Shown here: positions 14,125-22,804 of the stretch, piece after piece
Numbering within the stretch: the stretch's first letter is position 1
Layout of the letters: the number at the start of each line of letters is the position of its first letter
NCBI GenBank assembly: GCA_902478985.1
Contig: CABSNH010000004.1
Coordinates: 1-34,462, forward strand
DNA: 34,462 nucleotides
Reading direction: 5' to 3'
From: an uncultured Collinsella sp.
Lineage (GTDB): Bacteria; Actinomycetota; Coriobacteriia; Coriobacteriales; Coriobacteriaceae
Notes under the pieces: model-generated
Seen by the model: the letters and a program-made list of their open reading frames with translations, nothing else
What the model was told of the DNA's origin: nothing
Databases searched by the model: none
Made by a program: the position numbers and the translations under genes

Positions 14125-15030
14125 CTATAACTCGCGATGCGAAGCCCCGCAGCGACCGGACATGTGCTCGAGTGTCGCCAGGCAGTCAGCCGCCGTCGCC
14201 GGCACGCTGTTCTCGACCACGCAAGGAATCCCAGGGCAGGCGGCAGCCGCCCAGGCCACCACGGGCTCAAAGTCATATCGTCCCGTCTCGCCCACGCCAT
14301 GACACACCAGGTGTGAACCCGTACCGTCGCACCAACCGGCTTCGTCCTCGTTATCAACGACCTCAAAATCCTTGGCGTGTAGCACGCGGATCTTGCTGCC
14401 GCATAAGTAAAGCATGCGCGCGGTAATTTCCTGCGCTTCGTCAACGACGCTGGGGTGCAGCAGCGACACTGGGTCATAGATCACGCCGAGCGACGGGCTC
14501 GAGACGCGCTCCAGCACTTCACGGCAGCGATCTGGCGTGTTGACCGTCTCGTTCCAACCGGGCTCAATTAGAACCTGACCGCCCACGGCCTCGGCCCGAT
14601 CGCAGACGTGTGCAAGTCCGTCTGCAAACGCATCGAGTGCCTCGTCGGTCATGCGGTCGTCCGCGACGCGGTTCTGCGCATTGGGGCGACCGGTCTCGGT
14701 GCCAACCGGGCATCCGCCGAGCATCTGGGCAAAGTTCAGGCATGCCTCGTACTCGGCATAGTTATCCATGAGCTGTTGGCGATCGGGCGTCGCCAAATTC
14801 TTATAGCAGCCGAGCACGGCGACCGAAACGCCCGACTCATCGAGCACGGCACGCAAATGGTCGGCAAGCTCGCTGGTCAGGCCGCCTCGATCGATCCCCA
14901 TCGATGCGTAGAGCACCTTGCTCGGCAGCTGAATGCACGAAAAGCCCAGCTCTCCCGCCATGCGAATGCGTTCCTCGACGGTCCCCTGCGGAAGGTCGTG
15001 CAAACGTACACCCGGAGTAATAGCCCCCAC
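14125..15030 (-). CDS. Sugar phosphate isomerase/epimerase-like TIM-barrel protein
   Basis: A 301-residue protein of the xylose isomerase-like/AP endonuclease 2 barrel superfamily. Candidate metal ligands are the Glu in QVLIEPGWNE, the Asp in LGVIYDPVSLLHP, the His in VLHAKDFE, and the Glu in CVVENSVP. The preferred start is GTG at 15030, one base after the GH105 stop; AAGGGA at 15041-15046 is the ribosome site and lies inside the end of GH105. GTG at 15039 is too close to that site. This tight junction implies translational coupling with GH105, so the protein probably acts on a product of pectin or rhamnogalacturonan breakdown, but no specific reaction can be read from the sequence. Confidence 0.8.
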   Translation of the reverse strand: MGAITPGVRLHDLPQGTVEERIRMAGELGFSCIQLPSKVLYASMGIDRGGLTSELADHLRAVLDESGVSVAVLGCYKNLATPDRQQLMDNYAEYEACLNFAQMLGGCPVGTETGRPNAQNRVADDRMTDEALDAFADGLAHVCDRAEAVGGQVLIEPGWNETVNTPDRCREVLERVSSPSLGVIYDPVSLLHPSVVDEAQEITARMLYLCGSKIRVLHAKDFEVVDNEDEAGWCDGTGSHLVCHGVGETGRYDFEPVVAWAAAACPGIPCVVENSVPATAADCLATLEHMSGRCGASHREL

Positions 15031-15031
15031 G

Positions 15032-16270
15032 TTATTCACATCCCTTATGAGCGTTGATGCCCGGGGTGTATCCGCCAAACGGGTCCTCGATGGAGCACAC
15101 GCCCGAGGGGGCGAGCGGATCGCGCTTACCGGCCAGCTTGTCGTGATGCATGGTCTCGATATAGGCAAGCACCAGCGGCGCCACACCCTTTGCATCATTT
15201 TTGACCACGGGCTCGCTCATGTAGTAATCAAACGTGCCCTCGCGGTGCGCGGTGTTGCCCAAGCCCGCGACCAGGCAGATGTTGTCGAGCGCCAGCTGGC
15301 CATCATGCTCGGACAGGCAGGTCTCGCAGATGCCGTCGAAGGCGCGACGGCCGTACTGGTAGTAACGCTCGCCCAGCACGCCCAGACGGACGCCCTTCAT
15401 GATGGCATTGGCAAAAATCGCGCTACCAGACTCCTCCAGGTAGTTGGGGGCGATATTGGGCAGGTTGATGACCTGATGCCACATGCCGGTCTTCTCGTCC
15501 TGATACGGCAGCATAGCGTCGATCAGGTCGTGGAACATCTTGCGAATCTCGTCCTTCTCGGCTGACATCGAAGGCGGCATGAGCTCCCAGGTATCGATGA
15601 GTGCCATGGCAAACCAGCCCTCGGCGCGCAGCCAGAAGTTAGCCGAAAGGCCGGTGACCGGGTCGCACCAGAACTGTTTGCGGCTCGCGTCGTAAGCGTG
15701 ATAGTACAGACCGTTGAGGGGGTTGCGCATCAGGTCATGCACGACCTGGAACATATGGAAGCTGTCCGAGCAGGCACGACGGTTGTGGAAGCTCAGCTCG
15801 TACTGCATGTAGAACGGCTGGGCCATATACATGCCATCGAGCCAGATCTGGTTGGGATAGACGGCCTTGTGCCAAAACACGCCTTCTTTGGTGCGCGGCT
15901 GGGTCTCGAGCTGGCGGTAGATGGTGTCCATGGCGGCACGGTACTTGGGCTTGCCCACCAGGTCATAGAGCTTGTAGAGGGTCTTGCCCGCATTGACGTT
16001 ATCGAGGTTGTAATCCTGCGGGTTGTAATGCTTGATGGTACCGTCGTCCTGGACAAAGAAATCGATGTAGTCATCGGCAAAGGTCAGGTAGCGCTGCTCA
16101 CCCGTGATCTCGTACAGCTCGATGAGCGCCTTGATCATGCAGCCGTCGATATAGTTCCAGGTGTTCTCCTTGCCGGCGCGAATCTTTTCGATATTCCAAG
16201 CCGGCGCCTGCGGCGTAGAGGTTTCGATCAACTGCTCGATATAACGGTCCAGGATTTGATTGCAACCCAT
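15032..16270 (-). CDS. Family 105 glycoside hydrolase, unsaturated rhamnogalacturonyl/galacturonyl hydrolase
   Basis: A 412-residue (alpha/alpha)6-barrel enzyme of the YteR/YesR group. It hydrates and releases the unsaturated uronate left at the non-reducing end by pectate or rhamnogalacturonan lyases. YNLDNVNAGK (Asp90) and NQIWLDGMYMAQPF (Asp145) match the two acidic residues essential in YteR-like enzymes; LRAEGWFAMALIDTWE is also family-typical. No signal peptide, so it acts in the cytoplasm. The ATG at 16270 follows AGAGGGGAC; the frame could extend to 16288 but with no ribosome site there. The product would feed DhuI and DhuD. Two LacI operator sequences lie upstream, and the isomerase-like gene follows directly. 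Confidence 0.92.
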   Translation of the reverse strand: MGCNQILDRYIEQLIETSTPQAPAWNIEKIRAGKENTWNYIDGCMIKALIELYEITGEQRYLTFADDYIDFFVQDDGTIKHYNPQDYNLDNVNAGKTLYKLYDLVGKPKYRAAMDTIYRQLETQPRTKEGVFWHKAVYPNQIWLDGMYMAQPFYMQYELSFHNRRACSDSFHMFQVVHDLMRNPLNGLYYHAYDASRKQFWCDPVTGLSANFWLRAEGWFAMALIDTWELMPPSMSAEKDEIRKMFHDLIDAMLPYQDEKTGMWHQVINLPNIAPNYLEESGSAIFANAIMKGVRLGVLGERYYQYGRRAFDGICETCLSEHDGQLALDNICLVAGLGNTAHREGTFDYYMSEPVVKNDAKGVAPLVLAYIETMHHDKLAGKRDPLAPSGVCSIEDPFGGYTPGINAHKGCE

Positions 16271-16295
16271 TGCTGTCCCCTCTGACATAAACGAT

Positions 16296-16312
16296 AGGTG
16301 AACGTTACCCCT
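16296..16312. promoter_or_regulatory. Variant LacI operator upstream of GH105
   Basis: AGGTGAACGTTACCCCT: the left half matches the AGGTGAACGTTCACCT consensus and the right half has lost the C of CAC. It lies about 25-40 bp before the GH105 start. Confidence 0.5.
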
Positions 16313-16326
16313 AGTGTAACGCGAAC

Positions 16327-16362
16327 GGGGAATATAGGGTGAACGTTAACCCTATATTCCCC
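16327..16362. promoter_or_regulatory. 36-bp near-perfect palindrome containing a LacI operator
   Basis: GGGGAATATAGGGT (16327-16340) and ACCCTATATTCCCC (16349-16362) are perfect complements around GAACGTTA, giving an operator-like core GGGTGAACGTTAACCC. It lies between the SGNH gene and GH105. It could act as the GH105 operator and, as RNA, as a hairpin after the SGNH gene; no T-run follows. Confidence 0.65.
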
Positions 16363-16365
16363 GCA

Positions 16366-16391
16366 AACGGCAGACTTTTAACGGCAAACGG
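16366..16391 (-). promoter_or_regulatory. Tripartite CCGTT element, copy upstream of GH105
   Basis: Minus-strand reading: CCGTT, TGCCGTTAAAAGTCTG, CCGTT, 3 bp from the 36-bp palindrome. Its distal half overlaps the last codons of the SGNH gene (stop at 16378-16380), so part of the match could be chance. Confidence 0.42.
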
Positions 16392-17046
16392 CGGCTAAGC
16401 CCGCGGCGATGCGATGCGCCAGGCGCTCATAGCCAGCCGGGCTGTAATGCAGGCCGTCCGGCATATAGAGCTCGCGATGCTCCGGCAAAAACGGGCTGAT
16501 GCCGCTTTGCGCATACAGGTCAATCACCGGAACGGAGTAACGGTCGCAGACCTCGAGCATCGCCTTTACGTAGGCGACCTGCGTCAACCCCAAATGGTTG
16601 AGCTCGTCGCTTGCAGGGATATCCTTCTCGTGCTTGCCGCTCGTCTTGCACGGCGTCATAAACACGAGCTTTGCCCGAGGCGAGCGTGCCGTGATGGTGC
16701 GGATCAGGTAATCGAGTGCACCATAGAACTCGTGCACATCGGTACTGCCCAACTCGCCAAGCGGCACGTTGCGGCTAAAGTCGTTGACGCCGCCAAAGAC
16801 GATGTAGATATCAGCCGCATTGTCGATGCCGTCCAGGCGCTCGACAAACGAATCGCTGCGGTCGGCCTTGATGGCGATACGCGAACCCTTGATGCCAAAG
16901 TTCTCGATGACCGCGCCTCCCAGCAACGCGCCCAAATGCGAGGTCCACGAGATGTCGTTGCCTCCCCCACCGCAGCCGTTGTCGCCCCAGGTCGTTGAGT
17001 CGCCAAAGCAGCAAATGGTCGATTCACTCAAGCTCTTCGTTTCCAT
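16378..17046 (-). CDS. SGNH/GDSL-family esterase, probable pectin or oligosaccharide acetylesterase
   Basis: A 222-residue SGNH hydrolase: block I FGDSTTWG with nucleophile Ser17, the oxyanion region FGGVNDF (Asn88), and block V DGLHYS with catalytic Asp197 and His200. There is no signal peptide. The ATG at 17046 follows GAGGAGAAG. It is 69 bases downstream of the methylesterase fusion gene and probably in the same operon. With that neighbour and GH105, removal of acetyl groups from imported pectic oligosaccharides is a reasonable inference, as in rhamnogalacturonan acetylesterases. SGNH enzymes are versatile, so the substrate is not proven. Confidence 0.87.
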   Translation of the reverse strand: METKSLSESTICCFGDSTTWGDNGCGGGGNDISWTSHLGALLGGAVIENFGIKGSRIAIKADRSDSFVERLDGIDNAADIYIVFGGVNDFSRNVPLGELGSTDVHEFYGALDYLIRTITARSPRAKLVFMTPCKTSGKHEKDIPASDELNHLGLTQVAYVKAMLEVCDRYSVPVIDLYAQSGISPFLPEHRELYMPDGLHYSPAGYERLAHRIAAGLAAVCR

Positions 17047-17115
17047 AATCTTCTCCTCATCCGCCCATCGGCGGTCATACAGGAACGTACCGTTTATTCG
17101 CAGCATGCCGAGGGG

Positions 17116-19281
17116 CTATGCACGGGCGCATTCCGCAACGTGCGAATCGAGCCATTCGATATCCTCGGCAAGATGTGCCACGCCCAGATGGTGTTCACCC
17201 GGACACACCTCGTGCCGCAGGCCATCTCTGCGACCCAGCAACTTGTAGGCATCGCGCACGATCTTGAGCTGCTCGTCAACATTTTTCAGCCCGCGCGCAC
17301 CGTTCAGATGATCCTCTTTGCAGCTCTGCACCAACAGCGGATGCGGCGCGATGAGCGAGGCAATATCGCCCATGTCGAGTAAGCGCCAAAGTCCGGGTGT
17401 GTAGTTGCAGCTGCAATTGCCATTGAGATGCAGCAGCGAATCACCGACACCATACAGATAGCCCGAGACAAACGCCTTGCGCACACGCGGGTCGAGTGCG
17501 GCCAGGTACAACGTCATGTAGCCGCCACCCGAAAAACCAAAGCAACCCAAGTCATCCATGGCAATGTCGCCGCGCGCCTCCAAGTAATCGATCAAGCGCA
17601 TGTTGTCCCAGACGTTGAGGCCCGCAACCGTAAGACCCAGTGGCTCGGCCATACGTGCTTGATTCAGACACGTACCGCGCAGGTAGCTGTTCTCGTCATC
17701 GCCCTGGCCCTTCCAGTCACGACGGTATCCCCAACCGCGCGCATCAGGACAGACGGTTACGTAACCCATGCGTGCCAAACGCAGACCGTAGTCGTAATTG
17801 AACTTACGCACGGCATCATCGACAGCCGGCACGCCCGTCACGCCCGCAACACTTGCGGCGCCTGCTCCCTGATGGCCATGCGGGCAGATATAGCAACACT
17901 TGCGGCCGCGCGCATCGAGCTTAGGCGACTGCGGCTCGAGAAGGTAGAACGGCATCCAAACGTCGCGCTCCACCTGCAGCATCGCATGGGTGCGCACGAT
18001 GCCGCCGGCAACCCGCACACGGCTGAGTTCACGAATCTCAATCGGGGCGCGGTCCATAAGCGAAAGGCCCAAAACATCGCACAGGCGAGTCCTGGTCGCA
18101 ATCTTCCATGCCTCAAAATCTGCAGGAGTCTGGCCCGCAAATGCGGCAGAGCGCCCCTCGCGCTTCAGCCGGGCACGCAGCGCAGGCTCGTCTTCGCAGT
18201 ACGTCTCGATGTGCACGGTGCGGCCATTGGCAGATAGCCCAGCCGTCTCCACCGCATCACCGTCGCCGCCCTCGGGATCCCAGCCGTCCGCACCGGCAAG
18301 CACCTGTTCGCGGGCGTACCCGGCGGCAGCCATCACATCGAGTTTATTTGCCCACGGCACCCAGTCGGTAGTATCACCCGCCGGCCCATGCAGGATTGCG
18401 CCAGCATACTGCGCGCAGCTGTGCGCCGCCGGCTTATTCCAATCCCACCAGCCTTCGCGCTTGATATGTCGCCCCAGCCAGCAATCGATCAGCGCAGTTT
18501 GCGCCCATTCGCGCCAAGGACGGCCCAGGTAGACCGAATCCGGCGCCACGCCATCCAGAGCTGTAAACGAACAACCATGAAACACAAATCCGTACGGCTC
18601 GCCTTTAGGCGTGGAGGCTGCCGTTACATACCCGTTGACATCCATATCGCGGTTGAGCGAGCGAATCTCGCACCCCTCAAAGTAGGCACGCGCGCCGCCA
18701 AAGATAAAGTCGACATCGCCCTCGATCCGGCAACGTCGGAAATATTGGCGCCCCACCCGGCGCGGCGCATACTGTTTGGGTCCTATGAACCCGCCCGGTT
18801 TGACCTCATGCGGCGGCAGCGGACCCAAAAACAGTGTGTCCTGGTGCCCCTTAATGCAGCAGGCATCGACAACCAGACGGTCGCCATCGGCATACAGGGC
18901 AATCGCCTGACCGACCTCGCGCCCATCGCCGGCATCATTTACGATCGTTAGGTTCTCGAGCCGCACGTCGTCGGCATCGACCAAAACGGTATAGGTCCTA
19001 AAGGTGCCGAGCATTCCGTCGATGCCCGATCCGTCCCCCGAGGGCATCTTGGCGCCCAAGCCGCCCACGATACGCACGCTATCGGCCGTCTCTCCCTCAA
19101 TCGTCACATGCGAGCGATGAATCTCGACCCGTTCGCGGTACTCACCCGGCTCGATATGGATTGTCACCGGCCGTCCGTCATTCGGACAGGATTCGTCAAT
19201 TGCCTCCAAGGCCTTAGAGATACTGTGATATGTCCCCGCACGCTCGAGCGAAACCTCAAAAAATCGTTTCTCACTCATCAT
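17116..19281 (-). CDS. Pectin methylesterase (CE8) fused to an alpha/beta-hydrolase esterase
   Basis: A 721-residue two-domain enzyme. Residues of about 1-340 are a right-handed beta-helix pectinesterase: GHQDTLF (Gln147, Asp148), DVDFIFG (nucleophile Asp191), GYVTAAST and LGRPW (Arg254) are all present. After a Gly/Asp-rich linker (330-350), residues of about 360-721 are an alpha/beta hydrolase with CFGFSGGG (nucleophile Ser584) and a C-terminal EHHLG (His697 or His698); KEDH (about 655-658) may hold the acid. No signal peptide is seen, unlike typical secreted bacterial pectinesterases. The start is ATG at 19281, with AAAGGA 11 bases upstream; a second ATG follows at once. The fusion suggests coupled removal of methyl and acyl esters from oligogalacturonides inside the cell. 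The two halves read through without frameshift. Confidence 0.9.
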   Translation of the reverse strand: MMSEKRFFEVSLERAGTYHSISKALEAIDESCPNDGRPVTIHIEPGEYRERVEIHRSHVTIEGETADSVRIVGGLGAKMPSGDGSGIDGMLGTFRTYTVLVDADDVRLENLTIVNDAGDGREVGQAIALYADGDRLVVDACCIKGHQDTLFLGPLPPHEVKPGGFIGPKQYAPRRVGRQYFRRCRIEGDVDFIFGGARAYFEGCEIRSLNRDMDVNGYVTAASTPKGEPYGFVFHGCSFTALDGVAPDSVYLGRPWREWAQTALIDCWLGRHIKREGWWDWNKPAAHSCAQYAGAILHGPAGDTTDWVPWANKLDVMAAAGYAREQVLAGADGWDPEGGDGDAVETAGLSANGRTVHIETYCEDEPALRARLKREGRSAAFAGQTPADFEAWKIATRTRLCDVLGLSLMDRAPIEIRELSRVRVAGGIVRTHAMLQVERDVWMPFYLLEPQSPKLDARGRKCCYICPHGHQGAGAASVAGVTGVPAVDDAVRKFNYDYGLRLARMGYVTVCPDARGWGYRRDWKGQGDDENSYLRGTCLNQARMAEPLGLTVAGLNVWDNMRLIDYLEARGDIAMDDLGCFGFSGGGYMTLYLAALDPRVRKAFVSGYLYGVGDSLLHLNGNCSCNYTPGLWRLLDMGDIASLIAPHPLLVQSCKEDHLNGARGLKNVDEQLKIVRDAYKLLGRRDGLRHEVCPGEHHLGVAHLAEDIEWLDSHVAECARA

Positions 19282-19301
19282 CAGTCACCGCGTCCTTTCG
19301 T

Positions 19302-19316
19302 CGTAGACCGTCTACG
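19302..19316. promoter_or_regulatory. Small palindrome upstream of the methylesterase fusion gene
   Basis: CGTAGA-CCG-TCTACG, a perfect 15-bp inverted repeat about 20 bases before the start of the fusion gene. It could be an operator or a minor hairpin; it does not match the GTGAACGTTCAC operator. Confidence 0.35.
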
Positions 19317-19334
19317 TTGCAGTTTCGGCATATA

Positions 19335-19376
19335 AAAAGTTCGCGCAATGGGTCGGGAAGGCCCTGCCCATCGCGC
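19335..19376 (-). terminator. Terminator-like hairpin after the GH28 gene
   Basis: On the minus strand, GCGC-GATGGG pairs with CCCATTGCGC (19343-19352 and 19367-19376, one mismatch) and is followed by GAACTTTTTATA. It lies between GH28 and the fusion gene and may limit read-through. Confidence 0.6.
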
Positions 19377-19415
19377 GCCGCGACATACCGAATGTAATTG
19401 TTTAGGAGCAAACGC

Positions 19416-21011
19416 CTACGCACGGATAACCTTGTCGACGTTCTGGAGCTGCAGTTCCTCGCCGTCCTGGCCCTCGATCACCACATTTTGCAGGTCGAGC
19501 ACCTTGACGTTTTGCGCAATGATGCCCTGACGCACCATGGGCTCAACGCCGCAGGCCATGGCCGGAACAAAGGGCTCAGCATCGTCGGCAAAGGTCACGT
19601 GGACATCCTGGAACGTCAGGCGCGTTACTTTGCTCTCGGGCAGGCCCGTGATGTAGGCAGCGGCCGCGTGGCAGTTAGTGGCCTCGATATCGCAAAACGT
19701 CGTGGCACCAAAGCCGGGCGTGCGGTCGTCGACGGGCAGTGCCTCGCGAGACTGCACGTAGTCGGTCTTGCCGTCCTTGTCGCAGAAGTAGAAGGAGTTG
19801 ACCACGAAGGGCGTGAGCACCTCGTCCATGCGAATGTGCTCAAAGGTAATGCCCTCGTTGACGGCATCCTTGCCGCGCCCGCGGCGGGTCTTGACGCGCA
19901 GGCCGCGGTCGGTGCGCTCAAAGAGGCACTTGCTCACGGTAAGGTCCTTGATGCCGCCGGCAGCCTCTGAACCCAGGACCACGGCGCCGTGACCATCGTG
20001 CATGTAGCAGTGAGAGATCAGCACGTCGTGCGTGGCGGGACGAAGCTCGGGCTCAATGCCCAGCTTGCCGCTCTTAATGGCGATGCAGTCGTCACCCACT
20101 GAGAACTGACAACCAAGGATGCGAACAAAACCGCAGCTCTCGGGATCGAAGCCGTCGGTGTTGTGGGAGTTCTTGGGGCCCTCGATGGACAGGCAGAGCG
20201 CATCGACGTGCTCGCACAGGATGGGGTGGATGTTCCACGCCGGGCTGTTGCGGACGGTGAAGCCGGCCAAGCTCACGTTCTCACACTCGGATAGGAAGAT
20301 CATGCGCGGGCGGGCGACCTCGCGGCCCTCCTCCGGGCGAAAGATGTTCTTAAAGTCCTTGTTCCACCAGTTGTCCTCGGCAAAATCAGTCTGACCGTCG
20401 ATCGCGCCGCGACCATAGATGCACACGTCGTGCACGCTCAGACCCGTAAAGGTAGAGCAGTAGGTCGAGAAGCTCTCGCCCTCCCAGCGGCCCAGGGGCA
20501 GCGTATCGGTGCCGGCATACCCGGCACCCTCGTTGCCCGTGACCGTGCCCGGAATGTAGGCAAGCGAGGCACGATCGTGGCGGGCCAGCAGCACCGCTCC
20601 CTCGGCGAGCTCGATGTTGATATTGCTCTTAAGAAAGAGAGACTTGATGCGATAACTACCGGCGGGGATCAGCACGCGGCCACCCTTGGGGCAGGCCATG
20701 ATGGCAGCCTGGATGTTGGTGGTGTCATCATGCTCGGCATCGCCCTTGGCGCCACAGTCGCGAACGTTGATGGTAAAGGGCTCAGCCGGCGTGGTGACAC
20801 CTACGCTCAGCTCACGCTCGCCACAAACAAAACGAACCAGGTTGCGCTTGCCGGGGGTCAGGCCGTCGACATAGGTCTCGACCGTATTCGTGGTACCGGC
20901 GGGCTCGTCGTTGACAAAGATCTCCCACGTATCGGCGCAGGTAAAGTAACCGCCGTCGTCAAGCTCGATAACCGCCGCGCGCGCGTTGCGCCAGATAACG
21001 TTCGTCTCCAT
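19416..21011 (-). CDS. Family 28 glycoside hydrolase, polygalacturonase
   Basis: A 531-residue enzyme. Residues of about 1-80 are a small beta-sandwich, fibronectin-III-like domain (WEIFVNDEPAGTTNTVETYVDGLTPG); the rest is the GH28 beta-helix. The four GH28 signatures are present: NTDGFD (284-289), GDDC (306-309), a GHG motif (340-342) and RxK (372-374). Together they supply catalytic Asp286, Asp307 and Asp308. No signal peptide is visible, which fits an intracellular exo-acting enzyme that trims imported oligogalacturonides to galacturonate for UxaC. The ATG at 21011 follows GAGGGAGAG. It is downstream of the symporter gene, with a terminator between them. Confidence 0.93.
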   Translation of the reverse strand: METNVIWRNARAAVIELDDGGYFTCADTWEIFVNDEPAGTTNTVETYVDGLTPGKRNLVRFVCGERELSVGVTTPAEPFTINVRDCGAKGDAEHDDTTNIQAAIMACPKGGRVLIPAGSYRIKSLFLKSNINIELAEGAVLLARHDRASLAYIPGTVTGNEGAGYAGTDTLPLGRWEGESFSTYCSTFTGLSVHDVCIYGRGAIDGQTDFAEDNWWNKDFKNIFRPEEGREVARPRMIFLSECENVSLAGFTVRNSPAWNIHPILCEHVDALCLSIEGPKNSHNTDGFDPESCGFVRILGCQFSVGDDCIAIKSGKLGIEPELRPATHDVLISHCYMHDGHGAVVLGSEAAGGIKDLTVSKCLFERTDRGLRVKTRRGRGKDAVNEGITFEHIRMDEVLTPFVVNSFYFCDKDGKTDYVQSREALPVDDRTPGFGATTFCDIEATNCHAAAAYITGLPESKVTRLTFQDVHVTFADDAEPFVPAMACGVEPMVRQGIIAQNVKVLDLQNVVIEGQDGEELQLQNVDKVIRA

Positions 21012-21054
21012 GGGTCTCTCCCTCAAATGTAATCAGAAGTTCATACTACTCGTT

Positions 21055-21102
21055 TTTAAAAAAGGGCCGCACCCGCCGGTGGATCTCCGGTGGCACGGCC
21101 CT
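21055..21102 (-). terminator. Intrinsic terminator after the symporter gene
   Basis: On the minus strand AGGGCCG pairs with CGGCCCT (21063-21069, 21096-21102), with an inner CCACCGG/CCGGTGG stem, followed by a T-run (21057-21062). Confidence 0.8.
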
Positions 21103-21125
21103 GTGGTTTGGACGATGCGCCTGCC

Positions 21126-22685
21126 CTACTCGGCGGGAATTACGCTGCCGTCCTGGAAGCCAACATTGTTGTGAGCGAAGCAGTCCTCGTACTTAAAGCC
21201 GGAGAGCTCCTCGCAAAGTGCCTTGACCTCAGGCTTGACGTCGGCCATCTTGCCACCCTCCTTGACACGGCGGATCTCGTCGCAAAGGATGTCGCACTGC
21301 TCCTTGTCGATCTTGATGCCGCGGGCAAGGACAGCCGCGAGCAGGAAGAAGCCGGCGCAGCCGATGAGCATGTAGCCGCAGATGTACAGAGGCACGGTGG
21401 CAGGCTGGGTTACGGCGTCGCTGTTGCCGGCGGTCTGAATGAAGCCGGAGGCAGCGAGGACGATAGCCCAGGCGTTTACAGCGATAGCCTGAGCAATCTG
21501 CTGGCAGAGCTGCTGAGCGGAGCTGTAGATGCCCTCGCGACGACGCAGGGTGATGAGCTCATCGACATCGGGGATGTAGTTGAGTAGAACATCGGGCAGG
21601 TACTGGAAACCAACGTAGAAGAACTTCCAGATGGCGAAGATGATGGGGTAGGCAATCATGGCGATGGCGACCGTGGAGGTGCCGTTGATCTGACCAAAGG
21701 CGAAGTAGTTGTAGGCGATGATGCACGCAGCGCAACCGACGTTGGCCAGGTACCAAGACTTGTGAAAGCCCTTCTTGGCCATGAGGGCAACCCAGATGGC
21801 GGTGCAGACGATAGCGACGACCTTGCCGGGCATCTCCATCACGGACTCATAGGACTTAGGAATCTGCAGGCAGTAGACGATGAAGAAAGACAGGCAGGCA
21901 GACCAGCAGGCAGCAGCGAGCTTCGTGGAGACCTGTGCATACAGGACCTTGCGGAAGGACTTGTTGCGGAAGGTAGAGACAACGTCGATGAAGAACTTCT
22001 TGATACCCTCGCCGACGCTCTCGATCTTCTCCTGAGCAACCTCCTCGGGGGTGTGCTCCCACGTGGACAGGTACACGCACAGCAGCGAGATTGCCATGAC
22101 CGAAGCGTTGACCGTAGCGATGATGAAGTAGCTGAACGGGTTGGTCTCGCCGAAGGTGCCAAAGCCAAAGCCGACGAGTGCTGCCATCAGGAAGCCGGCG
22201 GCGTTACCAAAGAGGTGCTTGTAGCCGGTGAGGTACGTACGCTCCTTGAAGTCGTCGGTCATCTCGATGGTAAGCGGCGACAGGTTGGCGGTGCAGAACG
22301 TATACGCGACGTTGTAGATCAGGTACAGCACAAAGTAGTACGGGAAACCAAACGGCGTAGCCACAAAGATGAGCGGCTCGGCGACCATCATCGGGATTGC
22401 CAGCAAGATCCAGAAACGGCGGCGGCCAAAGATACGGCCGATCTTGGTAGCGTAGAAGTTATCGGCCACAAAGCCCATGAGCGGGCACAGAATGGCGTTG
22501 AGATAGATGGCGAACGAGCTGATCAGCGCAGCCTCGCCTGCGGACAGACCGCACTCCGTGGACAGGAACAGCACCATGTAGCTGTGCGTAAAGGTCAGGG
22601 CACCAGAGTTGAGCATGCCGCCCATACCAAAGCCCAAGCGCGTCCAGAATGTGATCTTGCGCTTTTTACCGATCTTGTTAGTCAT
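21126..22685 (-). CDS. MFS transporter, glycoside-pentoside-hexuronide (GPH) type
   Basis: A 519-residue membrane symporter. It starts with the charged TNKIGKKRKITFWTRLGFGMGGMLNSG segment, typical of GPH transporters, then about 12 hydrophobic segments. RRRFW after a short loop following helix 2-3 and FKERTYLTGYKHLFGNAAGF are also GPH-like. The tail of about 60 residues after the last helix is cytoplasmic and rich in Cys, Glu and Lys. The ATG at 22685 follows GAGAGGGAG. Its three upstream LacI operator copies make it part of the uronate regulon. Likely substrates are galacturonate or short pectic oligosaccharides; GPH family members usually carry small sugars, so uptake of longer oligomers is less certain. 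Confidence 0.88.
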   Translation of the reverse strand: MTNKIGKKRKITFWTRLGFGMGGMLNSGALTFTHSYMVLFLSTECGLSAGEAALISSFAIYLNAILCPLMGFVADNFYATKIGRIFGRRRFWILLAIPMMVAEPLIFVATPFGFPYYFVLYLIYNVAYTFCTANLSPLTIEMTDDFKERTYLTGYKHLFGNAAGFLMAALVGFGFGTFGETNPFSYFIIATVNASVMAISLLCVYLSTWEHTPEEVAQEKIESVGEGIKKFFIDVVSTFRNKSFRKVLYAQVSTKLAAACWSACLSFFIVYCLQIPKSYESVMEMPGKVVAIVCTAIWVALMAKKGFHKSWYLANVGCAACIIAYNYFAFGQINGTSTVAIAMIAYPIIFAIWKFFYVGFQYLPDVLLNYIPDVDELITLRRREGIYSSAQQLCQQIAQAIAVNAWAIVLAASGFIQTAGNSDAVTQPATVPLYICGYMLIGCAGFFLLAAVLARGIKIDKEQCDILCDEIRRVKEGGKMADVKPEVKALCEELSGFKYEDCFAHNNVGFQDGSVIPAE

Positions 22686-22763
22686 CGAGCTCCCTCTCTT
22701 TTCTCGATTGTCTTGGAACAAGACATTGGAGTCCATACCGACGTCTGTCTGCATGCCGTTCAG

Positions 22764-22775
22764 GGTGAACGTTTA
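22764..22775. promoter_or_regulatory. LacI half-operator in the symporter leader
   Basis: GGTGAACGTTTA: the left half of the GTGAACGTTCAC palindrome is intact and the right half is degenerate. About 80 bp before the symporter start. Confidence 0.45.
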
Positions 22776-22804
22776 GCTAGATTATGCGCGATTGCTTATA
22801 ATAG

